64,000 bases of DNA from contig NZ_JABJXT010000004.1 of the NCBI RefSeq assembly GCF_013155295.1, positions 186,001 to 250,000 of the forward strand, read 5' to 3'. Shown here one piece after another: positions 1 through 8,520 of the stretch. Source of the DNA: Pseudogemmobacter hezensis (GTDB lineage: Bacteria > Pseudomonadota > Alphaproteobacteria > Rhodobacterales > Rhodobacteraceae). Below the pieces are notes generated by a model, which worked only from the letters and a program-made list of their open reading frames with translations, ran no database searches and had not been told where the DNA came from. Position 1 is the stretch's first letter. The number at the start of each line of letters is the position of its first letter. The position numbers and the translations under genes are program-made.

Positions 1-347
1 TGGGCCAGGGGGCGATGGATTATGTCGCCTCGGCCAGGGTGGCGGGGCGCGGGCGCATCTCGACCATGCTGACCGAGATCCTGCCCAATGTCCTGCCGAC
101 CATCGTCGTTTTGCTGACGCTGGAGATGGGGATTGCGGTGATCATCGAGGCGATCCTGAGTTTCGTGAACCTGTCGATCCCCACCGATGATGCGACCTGG
201 GGCGGGATGATTTCCGAGGGCCGGGTCTCAATCCATCAGGCCTGGTGGGTGCTGGTTTTCCCGCTGATCGCGCTGTTCCTGACCGTGCTGGCCTTCTCTC
301 AGCTGGGTGAGGGGCTGAAGGACCGCTATGACCCGGTGTTGCGGTGA
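1..347 (+). CDS. Dipeptide-type ABC transporter permease, C-terminal part (5' truncated)
   Basis: Inner-membrane permease of a peptide/nickel-type (Dpp/Opp) importer. Only the last 115 or so codons are inside the window; the frame is open from base 3, so the real start lies upstream. The visible part holds the EAA-type cytoplasmic loop that contacts the ATPases (ASARVAGRGR followed by ILPNVLP), two membrane segments, and the DppC-like C-terminal stretch LGEGLKDRYDP. The two ATPase genes follow 10 nt downstream and complete the importer. The substrate cannot be told from this fragment; the family carries di- and oligopeptides, nickel chelates and similar solutes. Confidence 0.93.
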   Translation, partial: GQGAMDYVASARVAGRGRISTMLTEILPNVLPTIVVLLTLEMGIAVIIEAILSFVNLSIPTDDATWGGMISEGRVSIHQAWWVLVFPLIALFLTVLAFSQLGEGLKDRYDPVLR

Positions 348-357
348 GGGGGCTGCG

Positions 358-1230
358 ATGAATTATCTTGAGCTGAAGGGCCTTTCGGCGCGGATCATGC
401 GCCAGAACCATCCGCTTTTGCGTTCGGTTTCACTGGCGCTGGCGCCCGGAGAGGTGCGGGGCCTGGTGGGCGAAAGCGGGGCCGGAAAGTCGATGATCGG
501 CAAGGCGGTGCTGGGCATCCTGCCCAAAGCTGTAGAGCTGACCGGGGGTGAGATCTGGCTTGATGGCCAGGATCTGCAGCGCCTTTCCGCCCGTGATCGC
601 CGCCACCGGATCGGGCAGAGCTGTGCGCTGATCCCGCAGGATCCGCTGACGGCGCTGAACCCCTCACGCCGGATCGCGCCGCAGATCACCGACCGGCTGG
701 TTGACATCCTGGGGTGGGAACGGGCGCGGGCGGTGACCCGCGCCGAAGAGCTGCTGCATGAGGTCAGGATCGAGGATCCGGCGCGGGTGATGCGCGCTTA
801 TCCGCATGAGCTCTCGGGCGGGATGCGCCAGCGGATCCTGATCGCCTCGGCCTTTGCGGCAGAGCCGAAGCTGATCGTCGCGGACGAGCCGACCACCGCG
901 CTGGATGTGACGGTGCAAAAGCAGATCCTGAAACTTATCAAAGACATGCAGGCCCGCCACGGCACCGCGATCCTGTTTGTCACCCATGATCTGGGCGTGG
1001 TGTCAAAGGTCTGCAACCGGCTTTCCGTGCTTTATGGCGGCATGGTCGTTGAGGATAATGACATCGACAGTTTCTTCGCCGGGCCGCGCCATCCCTATTC
1101 GCGGGCGCTGCTGGCGGCGACGCCGAAATACACCGATCCCGGGGCCAGCCTGACCCCGGTTCCCGACAGTGTCATCGCCGGGGTGCGCGGCGAAATTGAG
1201 GCTTTTGACCAAAGGCAGGCCCATGTCTGA
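358..1230 (+). CDS. Dipeptide-type ABC transporter ATPase (DppD-like)
   Basis: Cytoplasmic ATPase, 290 aa, of the DppD/OppD family. Walker A is GESGAGKS (about residues 38-45), the signature is LSGGMRQR (about 151-158), Walker B is LIVADE (about 172-177), and the C-terminal HPYSRALLAATP stretch is typical of oligopeptide-transporter ATPases. I chose the ATG at 358, preceded by GAGGGG, over an in-frame start at 328 that lies inside the permease gene. It is 10 nt downstream of the permease and overlaps the next ATPase gene by 8 nt, so the three are one operon. The pair of ATPases implies a heterodimeric motor. Substrate unknown. Confidence 0.95.
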   Translation: MNYLELKGLSARIMRQNHPLLRSVSLALAPGEVRGLVGESGAGKSMIGKAVLGILPKAVELTGGEIWLDGQDLQRLSARDRRHRIGQSCALIPQDPLTALNPSRRIAPQITDRLVDILGWERARAVTRAEELLHEVRIEDPARVMRAYPHELSGGMRQRILIASAFAAEPKLIVADEPTTALDVTVQKQILKLIKDMQARHGTAILFVTHDLGVVSKVCNRLSVLYGGMVVEDNDIDSFFAGPRHPYSRALLAATPKYTDPGASLTPVPDSVIAGVRGEIEAFDQRQAHV

Positions 1231-2026
1231 AGATCTTTACCGCGCCGAGGGCCTGCGCCTGTCGCTGCCCGATCTGAACCGCAAACCGCTTTGGGGCCCG
1301 GCGCCGCGAAACGAGATCCTGAAGGGCCTGGATTTCAGCATCCGCAGGGGCGAGATCCTTGGGATTGTCGGCGGCTCGGGCTCGGGGAAGTCGACGCTGG
1401 GGCGCTGCCTGGTGCGGCTTTTGCAGCCGACGGGGGGCCGGGTGCTGTTTGACGGCCAGGACATCACGCATCTGGATGACGCGGCCCTGCGCCCGCTGCG
1501 GCGACGGTTCCAGATGATCTTTCAGGATCCGATGTCATCCCTGAACCCGCGCCACCGGGTCGGCCAGCTGATCGCAGCACCCTTGCATCTGCATGGCGTT
1601 CAGGATGTGCGGGCCCGGGTGGCCGAGGCGCTGGATCTGGTCGGCTTTCCCCAGGAAATGGCCAGCCGCTATCCGCATGAGATGTCAGGCGGTCAGCGTC
1701 AGCGGGTTGGAATCGCCCGCGCCATCGCCCTGCGCCCCGATTTCATCCTGGCCGATGAGATCGTTTCTGGCCTTGATGTCTCAAGCCAGGCGCAGGTGCT
1801 GAACCTGCTGGAGCGGCTGGTCAAAGATCTGGGGCTGACGCTGGCCTTTATCAGCCATGATCTCAGCGTGATCCGGCGGCTGTGCTCGCGGATCATGGTG
1901 CTCTATCAGGGCGAAATCGTTGAGGAATCCGAGACGGCGGCCCTCTTTGCAGCCCCCCGCGCCGCCTATACGCGCGAACTGCTGGACGCGATCCCCCTGC
2001 CCGATCCGCAGCAGGTCTGGGCCTGA
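1223..2026 (+). CDS. Dipeptide-type ABC transporter ATPase (DppF-like)
   Basis: Second ATPase of the importer, 267 aa. Walker A is GGSGSGKS (near residue 50), the signature is MSGGQRQR, and Walker B is ILADEIVSGLDVS; isoleucine in place of the usual proline after the catalytic Glu is common among DppF-type proteins. The ATG at 1223 sits inside the stop region of the preceding gene (overlap ATGTCTGA), which suggests translational coupling; the longer in-frame start at 1169 would place 54 more bases inside dppD. It is the last gene of the operon; about 157 bases without a gene follow before the next start. Confidence 0.95.
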   Translation: MSEDLYRAEGLRLSLPDLNRKPLWGPAPRNEILKGLDFSIRRGEILGIVGGSGSGKSTLGRCLVRLLQPTGGRVLFDGQDITHLDDAALRPLRRRFQMIFQDPMSSLNPRHRVGQLIAAPLHLHGVQDVRARVAEALDLVGFPQEMASRYPHEMSGGQRQRVGIARAIALRPDFILADEIVSGLDVSSQAQVLNLLERLVKDLGLTLAFISHDLSVIRRLCSRIMVLYQGEIVEESETAALFAAPRAAYTRELLDAIPLPDPQQVWA

Positions 2027-2183
2027 TCCCGGCTGCGGGTGGCTGATTGCGAATAAATCATGGATACAGATACAACAACAACACCATTTCATTCTTAATC
2101 GGGTGGCGCGATATTCCCCTCAACACGGAAGGCGGCCGGAACCACTTCGGATCCCGCCGCTTCCCCCGAATGGGAGAGCGAAA

Positions 2184-3002
2184 ATGAATACCGCACAGGC
2201 CCTTGCCCAGCTGAAAGAGCGTCTGAAAGCCTCTGACCGCATGCCCCTGGTCTTTCTGGGCCATGGCTCGCCAATGAATGCCATCGAGGACAATGAATAT
2301 TCCCGCTCATGGGAGGCTTTGGGCAAGGCTTTGCCGCGCCCGCAGGCCATTCTTGTGGTCTCGGCCCATTGGATGACCAATGGCACGACGCTGGTTGATG
2401 TCTCGAATGTGCCGCGCACCATCCATGATTTCTACGGCTTCCCGCCTGAGCTGCATGCCACGCAATACCCCGCCCATGGCGATCCGGCGCTGGCAAAAGA
2501 GGTGGTCAGCCTGCTGGCCAGCCACCATGCCGAGGGCGATGACACCTGGGGGCTGGATCACGGCGCCTGGTCGGTGCTGGCCCGGCTGTATCCTGAGGCC
2601 GATGTCCCGGTTTTCCAGCTGTCGATCGATATGTCGAAAGACCTCGACTGGCATCTGAATATCGGCAAGGACCTGGCTGATCTGCGCAGGAAAGGCGTGC
2701 TGATCCTGGGGTCGGGCAATGTCGTGCACAATCTGCGCGCCATGCGGTGGGGCGGCAAACCCTATGACTGGGCCGAAGAATTCGACACCTTCTTCGCCAG
2801 CCAGCTGGAGGCCCGCGATCTTGCCCCTCTGGCTGATCGTCAGGGCATGGGCAACCTGTTCCGCATGGCCCAGCCGACGCCGGACCACTATCTGCCCGCC
2901 CTGACCATCGCCGGCCTGGCCGATGCAAAGGACCAGCTGACCTTTATGAACAATTCCATCGACATCGCCTCGGTGTCGATGCGCAGCTTCATCTTCCACT
3001 GA
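2184..3002 (+). CDS. ygiD: 4,5-DOPA dioxygenase extradiol-like protein (LigB superfamily)
   Basis: Predicted non-haem metal-dependent extradiol dioxygenase of the DODA/YgiD type, 272 aa, the normal family length. Conserved family elements are FLGHGSPM near the N-terminus, SAHW (about residue 60), WGLDHGAWSVL and GSGNVVHNLR; the histidines in these motifs are the expected metal and substrate ligands. I chose the ATG at 2184, preceded by GGGAGAG, over in-frame starts further upstream that run into the ABC ATPase gene. Bacterial members open the ring of catechols such as DOPA, but the physiological substrate is often unknown. It is followed on the same strand by a carboxylesterase 112 bases downstream. 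Confidence 0.93.
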   Translation: MNTAQALAQLKERLKASDRMPLVFLGHGSPMNAIEDNEYSRSWEALGKALPRPQAILVVSAHWMTNGTTLVDVSNVPRTIHDFYGFPPELHATQYPAHGDPALAKEVVSLLASHHAEGDDTWGLDHGAWSVLARLYPEADVPVFQLSIDMSKDLDWHLNIGKDLADLRRKGVLILGSGNVVHNLRAMRWGGKPYDWAEEFDTFFASQLEARDLAPLADRQGMGNLFRMAQPTPDHYLPALTIAGLADAKDQLTFMNNSIDIASVSMRSFIFH

Positions 3003-3114
3003 CCGCAGCTGAAAAGCGGCCCCGGTCGTGCGCCCGCTGCGCCCCAGCTGCGCGGCAGTCGCGCTGCGGAAAACGGCCTGAGCCGGGCGTGACCCCGGCA
3101 TGAAAGGAAATCCA

Positions 3115-3714
3115 ATGTCTGTCTCTCTGGTGATCATGTTGCATGGCGTCGGCAGTCGCGGCGCTGATCTGGCGGGGCTTGCGCCTCTTTTGCAGCCCTC
3201 ACTTCCCGGTGCCGCCTTCGAGGCCCCCGATGCGCCGCTGCCCTTTGATATGGGCGGGCCAGGGCGGCAGTGGTTTTCCGTGGCAGGTGTCACCCAGGCC
3301 AACCGCGCTGCCCGGATCCAGGCCGCCCGGCCCGGTTTTGACCAGGTGATCGGGGATCTGATCGCCCGCCACGGCCTGACAGATCAGCCGCAGAAGGTCG
3401 CTTTCCTTGGCTTTTCGCAGGGCACGATCATGGCGCTGGACGCGCTGGCCTCGGGGCGCTGGCAGCCCGGCGCGATTGTCGGCTTCTCGGGGCGGCTGGC
3501 CACGCCCGACCCGCTGTCACCCGCGCCGCAAACCCGGGTTCTGCTGGTGCATGGCGAGGCCGACAGCGTTATTCCGGCCCAGGACTCCGCCCAGGCCCTG
3601 GACCGTTTGCAGGCCGCCGGGGCGCAGGCAGAGCTGAAACTGCTGCCCGGGCTTGGTCATACGATCAGCCGTGAAGGTCTTGCCCTGGCCGCCAGCCATC
3701 TGGCCGGGCGCTGA
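3115..3714 (+). CDS. Phospholipase/carboxylesterase family alpha/beta hydrolase
   Basis: Small cytoplasmic serine esterase, 199 aa, of the YpfH/carboxylesterase family. The nucleophile elbow is GFSQGT (Ser about residue 102), the acid is likely the Asp in HGEADSVIP, and the catalytic His is in GLGHTIS; the oxyanion region begins LHGVGSRG. I prefer ATG 3115 (AAAGGAA upstream) to ATG 3100. It follows the dioxygenase on the same strand and may share its transcript. A degenerate tandem repeat begins about 40 bases after the stop. The substrate (a carboxylic ester) is not evident. Confidence 0.92.
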   Translation: MSVSLVIMLHGVGSRGADLAGLAPLLQPSLPGAAFEAPDAPLPFDMGGPGRQWFSVAGVTQANRAARIQAARPGFDQVIGDLIARHGLTDQPQKVAFLGFSQGTIMALDALASGRWQPGAIVGFSGRLATPDPLSPAPQTRVLLVHGEADSVIPAQDSAQALDRLQAAGAQAELKLLPGLGHTISREGLALAASHLAGR

Positions 3715-3752
3715 GCCGATACCGGGCCTGTCTGGCCGGCGCATCTGCGGGA

Positions 3753-3836
3753 CCGTCTGAGGGGCCGTGTCTGAGGCGCCGTGTCTGAGGGGCTGTGTCT
3801 GGGGGCCACATCTGGGGGGCCATGTCTGGGCACACC
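3753..3836. repeat. Degenerate 14-bp tandem repeat, six units
   Basis: Six head-to-tail units of about 14 bp (consensus GTGTCTGAGGGGCC) lie between the esterase stop and the Rrf2 stop. Units 2 and 3 differ at two positions; the others vary in one to five. Similar blocks with unrelated unit sequences occur at 10260, 31490, 57374 and 62757. Confidence 0.85.
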
Positions 3837-3848
3837 TTGGGGCGCGCA

Positions 3849-4301
3849 TCACGATTGCCAGTGGTGCGGCCCCGCGCTCAGGCGGCGCACCACATCCGGC
3901 AGGTCGCCCTCGGCCAGGCTGGCCAGGCTGGTTGCATCCAGCACCTCACGGATCGCGGCGCGAAAGGCGATCCAGACATCCTGCAGCGGTCGGCTGCGCG
4001 CGTTGTAATCAACCGATTGCGGCGGGGTGCCGCGCACCAGTGCAATCTCGCCCTCAATCGCGCGGATGATCTCCCCGACCGAGATGGTGCGGGCCGGGCG
4101 TGCCAGCCAATAGCCGCCCTCGGTGCCGCGCTGGCTGTGAACCAGCCCTGCCCGCTTCAGTTCATTCAGGATATTGACCAGGAAATTAAGCGGCATCGCC
4201 TGCGCCCGGGCAATGGTCTCGCATTTCAGCGGCTCTTCGCCATGGGCGGCCAGTTCGATCATCGCGCGCAAAGCGTAATCGGTCCTCGCGGAAATATGCA
4301 T
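3849..4301 (-). CDS. Rrf2-family transcriptional regulator, CymR-like, without Fe-S cysteines
   Basis: DNA-binding repressor, about 150 aa, with an N-terminal winged helix (HISARTDYALRAMIELA, then GLVHSQRGTEGGYWLARP). The three cysteines that bind an Fe-S cluster in IscR/NsrR are absent; the only Cys is in LKCETIA near residue 39. The C-terminal helix FRAAIREVLDATSLASLA resembles the corresponding part of CymR, the cluster-free Rrf2 master regulator of cysteine metabolism in Gram-positives. I chose ATG 4301 because family members begin at M-x-I-S; the longer ORF would start at 4325. It diverges from the sulfurtransferase operon and is its likely regulator. A role in sulfur sensing is inferred. 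Confidence 0.92.
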   Translation of the reverse strand: MHISARTDYALRAMIELAAHGEEPLKCETIARAQAMPLNFLVNILNELKRAGLVHSQRGTEGGYWLARPARTISVGEIIRAIEGEIALVRGTPPQSVDYNARSRPLQDVWIAFRAAIREVLDATSLASLAEGDLPDVVRRLSAGPHHWQS

Positions 4302-4589
4302 CGGCCGAAACGCCCTTCTCAACAATATCGGTTATAAATGCCCCAGGGCCGCCCCTGCAACCGGATGCCGCCATGATTCCATAGCGGTTGGACGAAGTAA
4401 AGCTGACTATCTGTTCTGTTTCTGCGCCCGTTTCTGGCTATTTTCTTCCAAATCCGGCCCTGCGGAAACAGGGGTTCTTTCTATCTTCATCCGCCTTGTT
4501 GACAAGTCTTGTTATGAAAATGAACCATGCGCCCAGGGATCCGGTCAGCGCGGCAAAACCCCGCCGCCACCGGACAATCAGGAGCGAAA
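4302..4589. promoter_or_regulatory. Divergent promoter region of the Rrf2 gene and sulfurtransferase operon
   Basis: This 288-base intergenic region separates the divergent Rrf2 gene and sulfurtransferase and must hold both promoters. It contains a perfect 11-bp palindrome ACAAGTCTTGT at 4502-4512 overlapping a TTGACA hexamer (4499-4504), and an AT-rich element AACAATATCGGTTATAAA just upstream of the Rrf2 start. Either could be an Rrf2 operator. AGGAGC at 4580-4585 is the ribosome binding site of the sulfurtransferase. No small gene is visible. Confidence 0.45.
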
Positions 4590-5498
4590 ATGGCAAGCAT
4601 ACCCCCCCTTGTCGATGGTGACTGGCTAGAGGCCCGTCTGGGCGATCCGCAGCTGCGGATCTTCGACGCGACCACCCTGCTGGCCTTTCCCGAAGATGGC
4701 CAGGACGGCTATTATACGCTGTCTTCGGGCCGCGACGCCTATGTCGAAGAGCATATCAGCGGCGCGGCCTTCGCCGATCTCTTGCTGGAGCTGACCGATC
4801 AGCAGGCGAAACATGCCTTCACCGTGCTGCCATCCCAGGACTTTGCCGAAAGGATCGGGGCGCTTGGGGTCGGGGATGACAGCATCGTCGTGGTCTATGA
4901 CCAGTTCGACCCGACCCGCAATCCGGATGCCTTTTACCAGCATTGGGCGGGGCGGTTGTGGTGGCAGCTGCGGCTTGAAGGCTTTGGCAATGTCGCGGTG
5001 CTGGACGGCGGCCTTGCGCAATGGCGGCGCGAGGGGCGGCCGGTGGACTCGGGCGAGACCCATTACCCCCCGGCGCAGTTCACCGCCCGCCGCCGCCCAG
5101 AGCTGATCGCCGACAAAGACCAGGTCCGCGACGCGATCACCCGCGAGGATGTCGTGCTGCTGAACACGGTCGATCCGGTCACCCATGCCGGCGGGCGCAG
5201 CACTTTCGCACGCCCCGGTCATATCCCGAACAGCCGCAATGTCTGGTATGAGGATCTCTTCGACACCGCCACCGGCAAGCTGAAATCGCCCGACGATCTG
5301 CGGGCGCATTTCTCCCGCGTCGGCGCGCTGGATCCGGCAAAACGCACCATCACCTATTGCGGCAGCGGCATCGCCGCCTCGGTCGAGGCGCTGGCTTTGG
5401 CCACGCTGGGGCGTGATGATGTTGCGGTCTATGACGGATCGCTGACCGAATGGACGGCGGACCCCGATCTGCCGCTTGAAACCGGGGCCGATCACTGA
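4590..5498 (+). CDS. Sulfurtransferase (two-domain rhodanese/TST family)
   Basis: Two rhodanese domains, 302 aa. The N-terminal domain is the inactive type (DAYVEEHISGAAFADL, VVVYDQFDPTRNPDAF, GFGNVAVLDGGLAQW). The C-terminal domain carries the catalytic cysteine in the loop YCGSGIAAS, close to the mercaptopyruvate/thiosulfate sulfurtransferase loop CGSG. It moves sulfane sulfur from a donor such as thiosulfate or 3-mercaptopyruvate to a thiophilic acceptor. There is no signal peptide, so it is cytoplasmic. ATG 4590 has AGGAGC upstream. It is first in an operon (37 bases to the next gene) with a sugar-type importer and a GST-like gene, which suggests that the imported solute contains sulfur. 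Confidence 0.95.
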   Translation: MASIPPLVDGDWLEARLGDPQLRIFDATTLLAFPEDGQDGYYTLSSGRDAYVEEHISGAAFADLLLELTDQQAKHAFTVLPSQDFAERIGALGVGDDSIVVVYDQFDPTRNPDAFYQHWAGRLWWQLRLEGFGNVAVLDGGLAQWRREGRPVDSGETHYPPAQFTARRRPELIADKDQVRDAITREDVVLLNTVDPVTHAGGRSTFARPGHIPNSRNVWYEDLFDTATGKLKSPDDLRAHFSRVGALDPAKRTITYCGSGIAASVEALALATLGRDDVAVYDGSLTEWTADPDLPLETGADH

Positions 5499-5534
5499 GG
5501 CCCCTTTCCCAAAGACCCTCAAACCAAAGGTAAA

Positions 5535-6794
5535 ATGATGACCAGAATTTCACGCCCCGCCTCCGGCGGGCTTTCCAGACGTGCGCTTTTGCAGGCCGGG
5601 GGCGCGGCGGCGCTTTTGCCGGTTCTGGGGGCAGGCGCGCTTCGGGCCCAGACCGCGCAGCGGATCGGGTTCACCCCCTTCAGCTATGCAGCCACCCTTT
5701 CGGTGCAGATCGCCGAGGCCTTCAACGCCGCCGCAAAACAGCTGGGCATCGAAGGCGAAAGCTTTGACGGCCAGGCCGATCCCTCGATCCAGGTCAATGG
5801 GCTGAACCAGCAGATCGGGCGCGGCTTTGGCGGCATCTCGCTGGAGGCGGTCGATGGCGGCTCGATCCGGGGGCTGGCGCGGGTGGCCGAGGAAAACAAG
5901 GTCTGGCTGTCGCATGTCTGGGGCAATGCGCCCTGGTTCACGCCCTGGGATGCCAGCGAATATTACAGCCTGCATATCCAGCCCAATGAGTTCGAGGGCC
6001 TTGGCCAGCTGACCCGCGTGCTGATTGAGGCGCTTGGCGGCGAGGGCACCATCGTGCGCGTCGGCGGGCTTTTGAATGACAGCTCGGATGTGGTGCGCAG
6101 CGCGGGCGCCGATAAGGTCATCGCGGAATACCCGGGCATCACCTTCGCAGGCGAGCTGCCCGGCGACTGGACGCCAGAGCAGTCGCAAAAGGCCGCCGCT
6201 GCCCTGCTGTCACGCTTCCCCGACACCCGCGGCATCATCGCGCAAAACGACGATACCGCGACCGGGGTGATTGCGGCGATCCGGGCAATCGGCAAGGTGC
6301 CGGGCAAGGACATCCTGGTCGTGGGCACCAATGGCACGCTGGATGGCGCACGCCGCATCAAAGAGGGCACCCAGCTGGCCTCGGCGGCGAACAACCCCTC
6401 GTTTATCGGCTATACCCTGGCCGCAAACCTTTACGACCGGCTGAACGGCTGGACGCCCGAGCCGCTGGAACGCGCCCTGACCTTCCGCGCCGAGATCCTG
6501 ACCCAGGCGAATATCGACGCCTATATCGCCCGCTATATCGACGCCCCGGTGGAAACCCATTTCGATGCCACCAAAATCTCGCGGGTGAAAAGCCCCGAAG
6601 ACTGGGATCCGCAATATGAGCTGATCCCCAGCGATATTGACGAGCAATGGATCAACCAGCCCAAACCCGAGGGCTATACCTATCCCGAGGCCTATGTGAA
6701 GGGCCGCGAAGACGGCTCTTATGAGCGCATCGTCCAGCAGTTCAAAGATCACTATAAGATCAAACTGCTCGACAAATCGCCGCTGGCGGGCTGA
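5535..6794 (+). CDS. Sugar-type ABC transporter substrate-binding protein (Tat signal)
   Basis: Periplasmic binding protein of the RbsB-like type I fold, 419 aa, longer than the usual 310-350. The N-terminus has a twin-arginine signal (LSRRALLQAGG, then a hydrophobic stretch ending ALRAQ), so export is probably by Tat. The body has RIGFTPFSYA, GIIAQNDDTATGVIAAIRA and VVGTNGTLDGARRI, typical of the family. A C-terminal tail of about 90 residues rich in Trp, Tyr and acidic residues extends beyond the core. Start is ATG 5535 or 5538 (AAAGGT upstream). The ATPase gene begins 4 bases after the stop. Ligand unknown. Confidence 0.94.
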   Translation: MMTRISRPASGGLSRRALLQAGGAAALLPVLGAGALRAQTAQRIGFTPFSYAATLSVQIAEAFNAAAKQLGIEGESFDGQADPSIQVNGLNQQIGRGFGGISLEAVDGGSIRGLARVAEENKVWLSHVWGNAPWFTPWDASEYYSLHIQPNEFEGLGQLTRVLIEALGGEGTIVRVGGLLNDSSDVVRSAGADKVIAEYPGITFAGELPGDWTPEQSQKAAAALLSRFPDTRGIIAQNDDTATGVIAAIRAIGKVPGKDILVVGTNGTLDGARRIKEGTQLASAANNPSFIGYTLAANLYDRLNGWTPEPLERALTFRAEILTQANIDAYIARYIDAPVETHFDATKISRVKSPEDWDPQYELIPSDIDEQWINQPKPEGYTYPEAYVKGREDGSYERIVQQFKDHYKIKLLDKSPLAG

Positions 6795-6798
6795 CCAG

Positions 6799-8520
6799 AT
6801 GGCCCCCGCAACCCCCTTGCTGAAGCTGACCGGCATCGCCAAAAGCTATGACGGCCACCAGGTCCTCAGCGATGTCTCGCTGTCGCTGAAACGCGGCGAG
6901 ATCATCGGCCTTCTGGGCGAGAATGGTGCGGGGAAAAGCACGCTTCTCAACATCCTCTCCGGAGTCGTTCCCAAAGACGGCGGAGAGATCCGCAGGAATG
7001 GCACCGTCATCGCGCCGCGCAGCTACCGCGAGGCCAATACGCGCGGCATCTTCCGGGTGTTCCAGGATCCGGCGCTGATCGGCAATCTGACGGTGGCGCA
7101 GAACCTTTGGTTCGGCTGGGAGAGCCTCTTTCGCAATGCCGCAGGCCTTCTGGACCAACGCGCGATGCAGGAGGCCGCGCGGGGCGTGTTGGCCTCGGGC
7201 AATCTGGCCTCGGTTCCGGTGACGAAACGGGTGGGCGCTCTGCCCCCCGGTCTGCGCCAAAGCCTTGATATCGCAAGGGCCGTGGCGCTGGCCGATCGGC
7301 TGCAGATCCAGGATCCGGTGATCCTGTTTGACGAGCCGACCACCGCGCTGGATCAAAGCCATGAAGAGAATTTCCTGCATCTGCTGGATCGGCTGCGCGG
7401 CCGAGCCGGGGTTGTGTTCGTCTCGCACCGTCTGGGCGAGGTGCTGCGCAGCTGCGACCGTGTCCTGGTGCTGAAAGACGGCCATCTGGTCACCGACCAG
7501 CCCGTCGCGGGCCTGACCGAGCCTGATCTGCACCGGCTGATGGTCGGACGCGAGCGCGGTGCGAATTACTACCTTGGCGACTTGCAAAGGGGCGGCCAGG
7601 ACAAAGGCGGCGCGGCGGCGCCCCCCCGGCTTGAGCTGCGCGATCTGCGGCTGGCCTCTGGCGTCGGCCCGCTGGGCTTCACGATCCGCCCCGGCGAGGT
7701 GGTCGGCATCGCCGGCACCGATGGCTCGGGAAAGCGGCGGGTGGCGCAGGTTCTGGGGGGTGACATCGAACCCGATCAGGGCGAAACGCTGGTCAATGGC
7801 CAAAGCATCGGCAAGGGCAGCGTCGCGGCGGTTGGCGCGGGCATCGCCTTTGTGCCGGGTGACCGCCAGGCCGAGGGGCTGATCACCAGTGCCAGCCTGG
7901 TTGCGAATTTCCAGCTGCCCTCGCTGCGGGATCTGTTTGCGACGCGGCTGGGGTTCTGGCGCGAGACCCCGGCCCGCAAAGCCGCCGAACAGCGGTTCCG
8001 GGCGCTGGAGGTGAAGGCCCCCGATGGGATCGACAGCCCTGTCCTGGCGCTGTCGGGCGGCAATCAGCAAAAGGTGCTGCTGGCCAAATGGCTGGAACGC
8101 GCGCCCCAGGTGCTGGTGCTGGAAAACCCCACCCAGGGCGTTGACAGCGGCGCGCGCGAGGCGATCTACCGCACCATTCGTCAGGCCGCCACCGATGGCA
8201 TCGCGGTGCTGATCGTCAGCGATGACCTGCCAGAGCTGATCGGCCTTTCCGACCGTATCCTTGTGATGGTCGAGGGCCGGATCACCCGCGAAATCGCCAC
8301 CCCGCCCGAGGCAAAACCCGAAGAGGCCGAGATCGTCGCCGATATGATCCCGGCAGGCACGCCCGCAGGTGCCCCCGAGGATGCGGCGAATGTTGCGGCA
8401 GATCAGATAGCCATCCTTCCGTCCACGTCCGCCTTCACGCCAGCCCATCCCATCCCGTCAGATGACCCGCAGGCGCCGCTTTCGGATCTGGCCCGTATTT
8501 CAGGAAATATCCATGTCTGA
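6799..8520 (+). CDS. Sugar-type ABC transporter ATPase, two-domain RbsA-like, atypical motifs
   Basis: Two fused ATPase domains, 573 aa. Domain 1 has Walker A GENGAGKST and Walker [13 protein letters not shown] but a degenerate signature (LPPGLRQSLDIA). Domain 2 has a modified P-loop (GTDGSGKRRV), a good signature (LSGGNQQK) and a changed Walker B: LVLENPTQGVD where RbsA has LILDEPTRGVD, so the catalytic Glu is replaced by Asn. One competent composite site may remain. A C-terminal tail of about 70 residues rich in Ala, Pro and Glu is unusual. ATG 6799 follows the binding-protein stop by 4 bases. The last 8 bases overlap the permease gene. Confidence 0.93.
   Translation: MAPATPLLKLTGIAKSYDGHQVLSDVSLSLKRGEIIGLLGENGAGKSTLLNILSGVVPKDGGEIRRNGTVIAPRSYREANTRGIFRVFQDPALIGNLTVAQNLWFGWESLFRNAAGLLDQRAMQEAARGVLASGNLASVPVTKRVGALPPGLRQSLDIARAVALADRLQIQDPVILFDEPTTALDQSHEENFLHLLDRLRGRAGVVFVSHRLGEVLRSCDRVLVLKDGHLVTDQPVAGLTEPDLHRLMVGRERGANYYLGDLQRGGQDKGGAAAPPRLELRDLRLASGVGPLGFTIRPGEVVGIAGTDGSGKRRVAQVLGGDIEPDQGETLVNGQSIGKGSVAAVGAGIAFVPGDRQAEGLITSASLVANFQLPSLRDLFATRLGFWRETPARKAAEQRFRALEVKAPDGIDSPVLALSGGNQQKVLLAKWLERAPQVLVLENPTQGVDSGAREAIYRTIRQAATDGIAVLIVSDDLPELIGLSDRILVMVEGRITREIATPPEAKPEEAEIVADMIPAGTPAGAPEDAANVAADQIAILPSTSAFTPAHPIPSDDPQAPLSDLARISGNIHV

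Noticed and set aside
6760-8448. 562-codon open frame on the minus strand
   Set aside because: Antisense shadow of the RbsA-like ATPase gene.
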